DNA of 64,000 nt from Komagataella phaffii GS115 (Eukaryota > Ascomycota > Pichiomycetes > Pichiales > Pichiaceae). The notes under the pieces are model-generated. The model was not told the origin of the DNA and ran no database searches. It saw only the letters and a list, made by a program, of their open reading frames with translations. The number at the start of each line of letters is the position of its first letter. Position 1 is the first letter of the stretch. Made by a program: the position numbers and the translations under genes. This document shows positions 58,590 through 64,000 of the stretch, piece by piece. The stretch covers positions 2,330,164 to 2,394,163 of the forward strand of contig NC_012964.1 in the NCBI RefSeq assembly GCF_000027005.1. Reading direction: 5' to 3'.

Positions 58590-60113
58590 CTAGTTGCTGG
58601 ATTCTTCCAGTTGCACCATGTAATAGCTCTGAATAGCCCGCTGCAAAGCTGGTCCAAGATTAGGCCATTCGAGAATCTTAACGCTCTTATCAAATAGTCG
58701 CGGCTTTCTCACGTCATAGGTGTTGATACGCTGTTCCAGCTCTGCAAGATAATCCTCGTTGCATGCTAGCATCGCAGGGCGCTTCATCGTTTTCTTGGAA
58801 GAAGAAACTAAGTGTTTGGACCAGAATTGAGCCAAGTTTGATCTCACGCGGCCTCTTTCTTTCCTCCTCTGCCGAGGATCAGAAACTGTATAGCCTCCGA
58901 CCAGTAATTCAATAATCTTGATGACTTCGACGCTGGTAATATAGTATTGGCATGCAATCGTGTTATTTGCCATTTTGTGGCTGCAGCCTTTTGATTTTCT
59001 GCTAAAGTTTTGTTTTGGTAACTCTGTGAAGCCATAATGCGCTTCATCTGACTGACATTCAGTCACAAATTGCTCGTCAGATTCGTTGCCGTTGATGAAA
59101 CATTTCAGACACGAGACTTCCAAAACTTTCACGTCAGGATCGCTTGAAGGCTTTGTTTGTGGATTCTCTTTAGCAGACCCAACTATAGAAAAAGAGGCCA
59201 CAATTTCATTCGACTGGTATCTTCTCTCTATACGAATGATTCTTCTACTATCTTCAAGCTCATGCTTGTTCCATTCTGGGAGACACATATCCTCGCAGGT
59301 ATTGTTTTCCAATCTTAGATGGGCAGCAACGTACCGGGTTCCAGGAATTAATGGCTCTTTGGGAGGTCTACAATTGTTTCCTCCGAAACTACGTCCACGA
59401 ACCAGCGGTACGTACGAATGGTTAAGGAACATTGATCCCAAGACTTTGAATTCATGGGAAGAATCAAATCCCTCGATTCTGTTATGCTGTCTAAGTTGAC
59501 ATATTCCTTTTTTGGAATTAACGACACCTTCTAATGACATAGTGGGAGCTGTCAATGTTGCCATAGAACCGTCTTCTACTGCGGATACCGCTGAGAATAG
59601 TTGTCCTGGATCAAAATTAGCCTCGTAAGGGCATGGATCCTCATCTGACGGATCAAAAGATATACCAGTATTTGAGTACACAAACAATGAATTTTTTTCT
59701 GAAGAGGCATCAGCAACAAGGACAGAGGTGTCAGAACCAATGAATGACTGAACCGAACTTATTTGAGGGATTTCAGAGTAAACAAACATTGCAGAATGTG
59801 AATTGAAAATATTTTTGGTAAACATTTCAGACAACAGATTTGATCCTTGCTGTTTATGCTCCAATTCTTGGAGATGTTCAGTTTTTATATATGTTGGAGC
59901 AGATAAAACCATGGGGTAAATCATTGGGTTACCGGCTGTGTCTTCGACAAAATCGGCTTTCAACAAATCCTCAGAAAGCTTTTTTTTTCTGAAGCGGTTA
60001 TCGCTGATACCGTTGCTGTTACTATTGTTGGTCCTAAGATAACACTCGTTCCCAGCGTTTACTGTCGACATAGCGACGAATGGAGTGCTTGAACTTGCTG
60101 ACAGTAGCTGCAT
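58590..60113 (-). CDS. Medusa-like (DUF7082) putative transcriptional regulator
   Basis: The protein is 507 residues from ATG 60113; the frame extends 19 codons to a TTG. The C-terminal half resembles the DUF7082 domain of the Aspergillus developmental regulator Medusa: CLPEWNKHELEDSRRIIRIE, then YYITSVEVIKIIELLVGGY, a basic QRRKERGRVRSNL with AQFWSK, and a closing KPRLFDKSVKILEWPNLGP segment. The N-terminal half is Ser/Asn-rich and disordered. Medusa proteins control conidiation and adherence in filamentous fungi. The function in this yeast is unknown. It is the last intact gene before the telomere. The call is from recalled domain pattern, not an alignment. Confidence 0.6.
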   Translation of the reverse strand: MQLLSASSSTPFVAMSTVNAGNECYLRTNNSNSNGISDNRFRKKKLSEDLLKADFVEDTAGNPMIYPMVLSAPTYIKTEHLQELEHKQQGSNLLSEMFTKNIFNSHSAMFVYSEIPQISSVQSFIGSDTSVLVADASSEKNSLFVYSNTGISFDPSDEDPCPYEANFDPGQLFSAVSAVEDGSMATLTAPTMSLEGVVNSKKGICQLRQHNRIEGFDSSHEFKVLGSMFLNHSYVPLVRGRSFGGNNCRPPKEPLIPGTRYVAAHLRLENNTCEDMCLPEWNKHELEDSRRIIRIERRYQSNEIVASFSIVGSAKENPQTKPSSDPDVKVLEVSCLKCFINGNESDEQFVTECQSDEAHYGFTELPKQNFSRKSKGCSHKMANNTIACQYYITSVEVIKIIELLVGGYTVSDPRQRRKERGRVRSNLAQFWSKHLVSSSKKTMKRPAMLACNEDYLAELEQRINTYDVRKPRLFDKSVKILEWPNLGPALQRAIQSYYMVQLEESSN

Positions 60114-63100
60114 TTTAGGTGGATGATATAGGTTGGGATAAGTAATAGTAAGAAAACAAATCTCGGACAAGCCGAATGTTGTTTGACCACAACAAAGAGA
60201 TGTATATTTATGGATGCACCAGGGCTAGGTAAAGATTTTGGAGCTTGGGCAAAGAAAAAAATACGGGAGAAATCTGCACACGTCACATGCTCAGTTTTAC
60301 TGCAAGGTAGGCGGAGGAGGACAACTATGCATTTATGCACTATGAAATCCGCGTTTTACTGGTTTTTTAATCTCAAGGAATGATCACCTTCTTGCCGCAG
60401 CATAGACCCAATAGTATCTAAACTCTATTGGAATTAGTAACTGATGTTGCAGTTTACATGATAGATGGCACTACCACGAGCAAGGGATGGCATTTTTTTT
60501 TTTTGGCAAGCAAGTCTACTTTCGTATAGTCTACCACAACAATAATGCAAAGGCAAAGGAATACCAAATAGTTTGACATTATACAGCTACTTGCTAGTGA
60601 ACGGTTATGTCCATGCATCAAAATAGTGCTAATAAATCCCAGTTTTCGAAATCATGACTTTTCGGCCCCATAGTGAATGATCCTTTAGTTCGACTTAAAT
60701 GTTGGTCTTAGCAAAATAAGCAACTCAAGAAATACTCCTTTAGAGAATGAAAAACTCAGTCACTAAATAGTTATGGTGCAGCATACATGCGGGATCGAGT
60801 CACTTTTAAGGTTCACCTTGAGTTCAAATTTTAACCACATGCATCCAAAATGCAGGATGCAAAGAGCATAACATAACACTTCGCGCAGTTAATTACAAAC
60901 CGTAATCTTGCTCGCACACGGTAAAATTAGTCTCGGTGAGTTGCATGTAACTCTTAGCAAATCAATTCATGACTCATGCAGCGATAGTTATAGTTTTCCT
61001 TTTGTTAAACTTGCATAAACCAGTTGTGGAATTCTCAAGGAGCAATCGGCAGTAGCCTGTTCTGTACATATTCATATCTATTAGAATCTGGTGCTATTTA
61101 TGCCTCACTTACCTATTCATCATGCGATTAAATAAAACGTAAGCCAAACGTGATCACGAGAGCTTATGCGCAATGCATGTGACGCCATAAAAAGTACAGC
61201 AAGATAAAGTCAACTCAATTTGAAATACTAGTTGCCTGCTTTGTTCGTGCTTGAAAGTGAAATGCCAATTCTAACCTTTCCAAGAAATTTCACTTGAAAG
61301 GCATGCGTATAAACAAAGTTGACCAAGAAGTCGCAGTATACAGTATGGCACTAATGTTAATAGTTTGGAATTAGCAGTTTGCGGCAAGCTTGTTCACAAT
61401 TCTTATCCAAGCAGTCAAAACTACGCATGTACTCGATTAAAAACTTCTGAAATTTTACGTGCAATCTACTTTCGAACGTTCTGTCGTAATGAGCAATGGA
61501 TTGAGCATGCAGGCTATTCTGCAAATATCGACTGGGCCTTGTTTTTCTTTTTTGTTCGTTACTTGATTTTGTTTTACAACTTGAGTTTAAACTGGTTTCG
61601 TCATGACAAATCTCAAAAACTTGATTATACTGAAATTCTGCCCCACAAGGCTGCATAGCATAGAATTTATGGGATGAAATAAAACTGCTTGTTTGATGAG
61701 TTCCAATATTTATCCTTGATATTTGCTAAGTTCAAAAAATAGTCGAATACTATCTTCTATATTTTGAGATGCCTGGAGTTTCCAATATGTTTCACTGACT
61801 CAAGGACAAAACTTTCAACAAGTTAAATTTTTGCAACACCTGTCCTCATTGTCTCTAGGACCATTAATACATTCATCGAGGGCCGTTACTTTCAAGGGAA
61901 AAAAAAGCTCAAAAAACTACAGCGGTATCGGTGAATCTCTTTATGGCACTACTTCTATTTGGTCCACATCATGAACTCGGCTATTTGACATCTGATACTG
62001 ATGAAACGATTTTGCTTACCGTAAAGATACATTGGCGTTGCTCAAATGCCTCATATTTGCCCAACTGAGGAGTACAAAACCATTAATATGGATTCTAAAG
62101 AAGTTCAAGGACTCAACTTCGTATCCTTGCAACCTGAACTGCCCCAAAAAACCAAAGTACGTTATTAATGTATTGGGCCCTATCAATTTAAGCATATTTG
62201 TGGTTTGCTATTGTACTTAGTTTGGGATGCAGGACCAGTGCTTTTGATGCTAGGAACTAGCAATTAAGCGAGTTTTGTTTCACCTATAAATAAAGCGATC
62301 TAGCTTGGAAATGATGATTCCACCTTTAGTTTATACCACTGCAGCTGAACTGCCGGTTACATCACATGGACATCCGTACAGAGGGATCTGTGAATCCTCC
62401 TTTCAGCGACTGTGGACCACTCTACCAACCAGTTAAGCCATTAAAACTGGGAGAAGGCAAGTGCCTCAACTTCTGTTGTTGAGCTGACTAGTTGGGATAC
62501 CACAAAGAAGACAAAACTATGGTCTTGATAGAGGGCCATGTAGACAACTCTTAAGGTCAAGATACAGCTTTTTTTGTAACAACTTACTTTCCTTCTCCAG
62601 TCCATGGCCCAGTAGATGTCCGTCAACTGATAATCGAGTTAAGCTAACTGCAGAGGGTATTAGAGCCTTCCAGCTCAGATTAGGGTCTTTCACAATTTAA
62701 CTTAAAATATGACAATCACTGTGCGCTCCAGGTATTTTCCTGATTCAAGTTAGCAGACTTATCACGGCACTACTACAAACATCGCCCATTTAATACCGAA
62801 TGCTGGATGTTTTGGTTTGATGGGGATGCAGACAATACTTTTTCCCGAATTAATGTCTGGATTGTTTGTTAGATATTTTGTTTCTCGCAATTCCAGACAA
62901 TAATAGAAAAGCCAACGTATTTGCTTTGTACTTACCGATCTGCTCATGACTTGTTTACAAGAAAAATTTGATTGCTTTCTAATTCTTTCGTTTTCCTATA
63001 GAGGTAGTTGTGTTATCCTAGTTGATATTCTTTATTCTTTATTATCTTTCCGTTTTCATTGTGTTTCACTATTGATAATACCAGTTAAATAATTGAGCAC

Positions 63101-63869
63101 CTTTAGTACACGTAAGAGAGATCAACTATTATGCAATAATACGTAGCTCGCGTGTAGATAGCAGTTGAATATCTCGTTCCAAGAAGATATGCTGTGAGTG
63201 AGTTCTAATAAGTTATTTCTTGGCACAATCAGGCTTGGTAGTGAGTTTTTTTAAGAAGTCTCATATGATCATGTTGGCTACTGCATGGAAAGTGCATTTT
63301 GTGAGCACTTGGTCTATCTTTTGCTCTACCCATTTAATTGTAAACGCTGGTTCTTCAAAACTCCTATAAACCGGTAACCTCGGTTTAGGCTTTATATTTT
63401 AAAAGGCAACATCTCATCATTTTCTTCATTATCGATTGGAATTTGTGGCCTCCAATTTCTAAATTAGTCAAGTAGTGCTGCCATTCCTCATAGTCGAGAA
63501 GGAGGGGAGTCTAATCGTTCCATTATTCAGTGCTAACTTGGGCTTGGCAAGTTGAGCTAGTTACTGATATAGCCATTCAAAAATTCCCCTCGTTATGCAG
63601 ATTTACTTGATAAGTCCGATATTTCAATAAGTATATCCGATTGTGCATGCGTACAGACAAGGGCCGATTCGCTGTTGTAGCATTAATATCTGTCGTCACC
63701 TTTGTTTAGGACTCTTGAAACGATTGGCGTAATTTTAATAATCAAAATTTGTCGGTACAAGTGCCTTTAACGGGTCATTAATCTGAGTAATTGTCTTTAT
63801 TAAGCTACGGGTAGATGCAAGTGTCAAAGGTTGTTTGTGCGAACTGCCTCGACTTGTATTAGCGAATAG
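60114..63869. other. Terminal subtelomeric spacer without genes
   Basis: About 3.75 kb with no supportable gene; short frames on both strands look like chance. The first part on the minus strand is the promoter of the Medusa-like gene. Telomere-like heptads occur at 62797-62810, and an inverted pair GCATCC...GGATGC at 60841-60860. Composition is AT-rich throughout. Confidence 0.5.
62797..62810 (+). repeat. Degenerate telomere-like heptad pair
   Basis: CGAATGC followed by TGGATGT, two and one changes from the terminal unit. GAATGCTGGATG inside it is identical to the first bases of the terminal array. Confidence 0.35.
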
Positions 63870-64000
63870 TGAATGCTGGATGCTGGATGCTGGATGCTGG
63901 ATGCTGGATGCTGGATGCTGGATGCTGGATGCTGGATGCTGGATGCTGGATGCTGGATGCTGGATGCTGGATGCTGGATGCTGGATGCTGGATGCTGGAT
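63870..64000 (+). repeat. Telomeric repeat array (TGGATGC)n
   Basis: One variant unit TGAATGC (63870-63876) is followed by 17 perfect copies of TGGATGC and a partial sixth-of-unit remainder TGGAT ending at the window edge. The G-rich strand runs 5' to 3' toward the right, as expected for the right end of a chromosome. The heptad is the repeat I recall for Komagataella telomeres. Confidence 0.95.

Noticed and set aside
61357..61658. Overlapping frames of about 97-99 residues on both strands
   Set aside because: Both read as chance open frames in AT-rich subtelomeric DNA; the plus one starts at TTG.

Overview
The window is a right-hand chromosome end of a budding yeast, almost certainly Komagataella phaffii (Pichia pastoris) or a close relative. 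Three things point there. The last 124 bases are a perfect TGGATGC heptad array, which I recall as the Komagataella telomere repeat. The genes are yeast-type: compact, mostly intronless, with short AT-rich spacers. The left part carries a yeast set including pyruvate carboxylase, a class 2 dihydroorotate dehydrogenase and an arabinitol dehydrogenase close to the Scheffersomyces enzyme.

Positions 1-45.5 kb are ordinary gene-dense euchromatin. In order: PHO13 (cut by the window edge), YPD1, OST4 (a 42-residue gene), a small intron-containing gene, VID27, RRG9, an SNX41/ATG20-type sorting nexin, ARC15, an unassigned acidic protein, SNP1, an acetyl-CoA transporter homologue, an SCS3/YFT2 FIT-family protein, MED31 (two introns), DUO1, pyruvate carboxylase, two tandem BUL-type Rsp5 adaptors, dihydroorotate dehydrogenase, D-arabinitol 2-dehydrogenase, an NT-C2 protein, a YND1 apyrase, RHB1, HOS2, JEM1, SEC2, TOF1, tRNA-Asp(GTC), and a Zn2Cys6 regulator whose frame breaks in a run of ten T. 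Many pairs are convergent or closely spaced. There is no operon-like functional grouping. Several long frames open at TTG, so I chose the first in-frame ATG for YND1, HOS2, JEM1, the NT-C2 protein, the second BUL gene, the zinc-cluster regulator, the CorA transporter and the Medusa-like protein.

From 45.5 kb to the end the chromosome is gene-poor and subtelomeric. Only three intact genes remain: a FET4-like iron transporter, an Alr-type CorA magnesium transporter and a Medusa-like (DUF7082) regulator. Between them lie decayed genes: a class A FAD monooxygenase relic (50.8-52.0 kb) with stops, frameshifts and a 13-bp tandem duplication, and a GLEYA-type adhesin relic (about 53.3-53.6 kb). Degenerate telomere-like heptads occur internally near 46.7 and 62.8 kb. 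The final 3.7 kb before the telomere holds no gene I can support.

I found no CRISPR, phage or bacterial-type system. The items most worth following are the decayed monooxygenase, the decayed adhesin, the homopolymer-broken zinc-cluster regulator, the BUL pair in which only one copy keeps a Rsp5-binding PPxY, and the interstitial telomere-like heptads.
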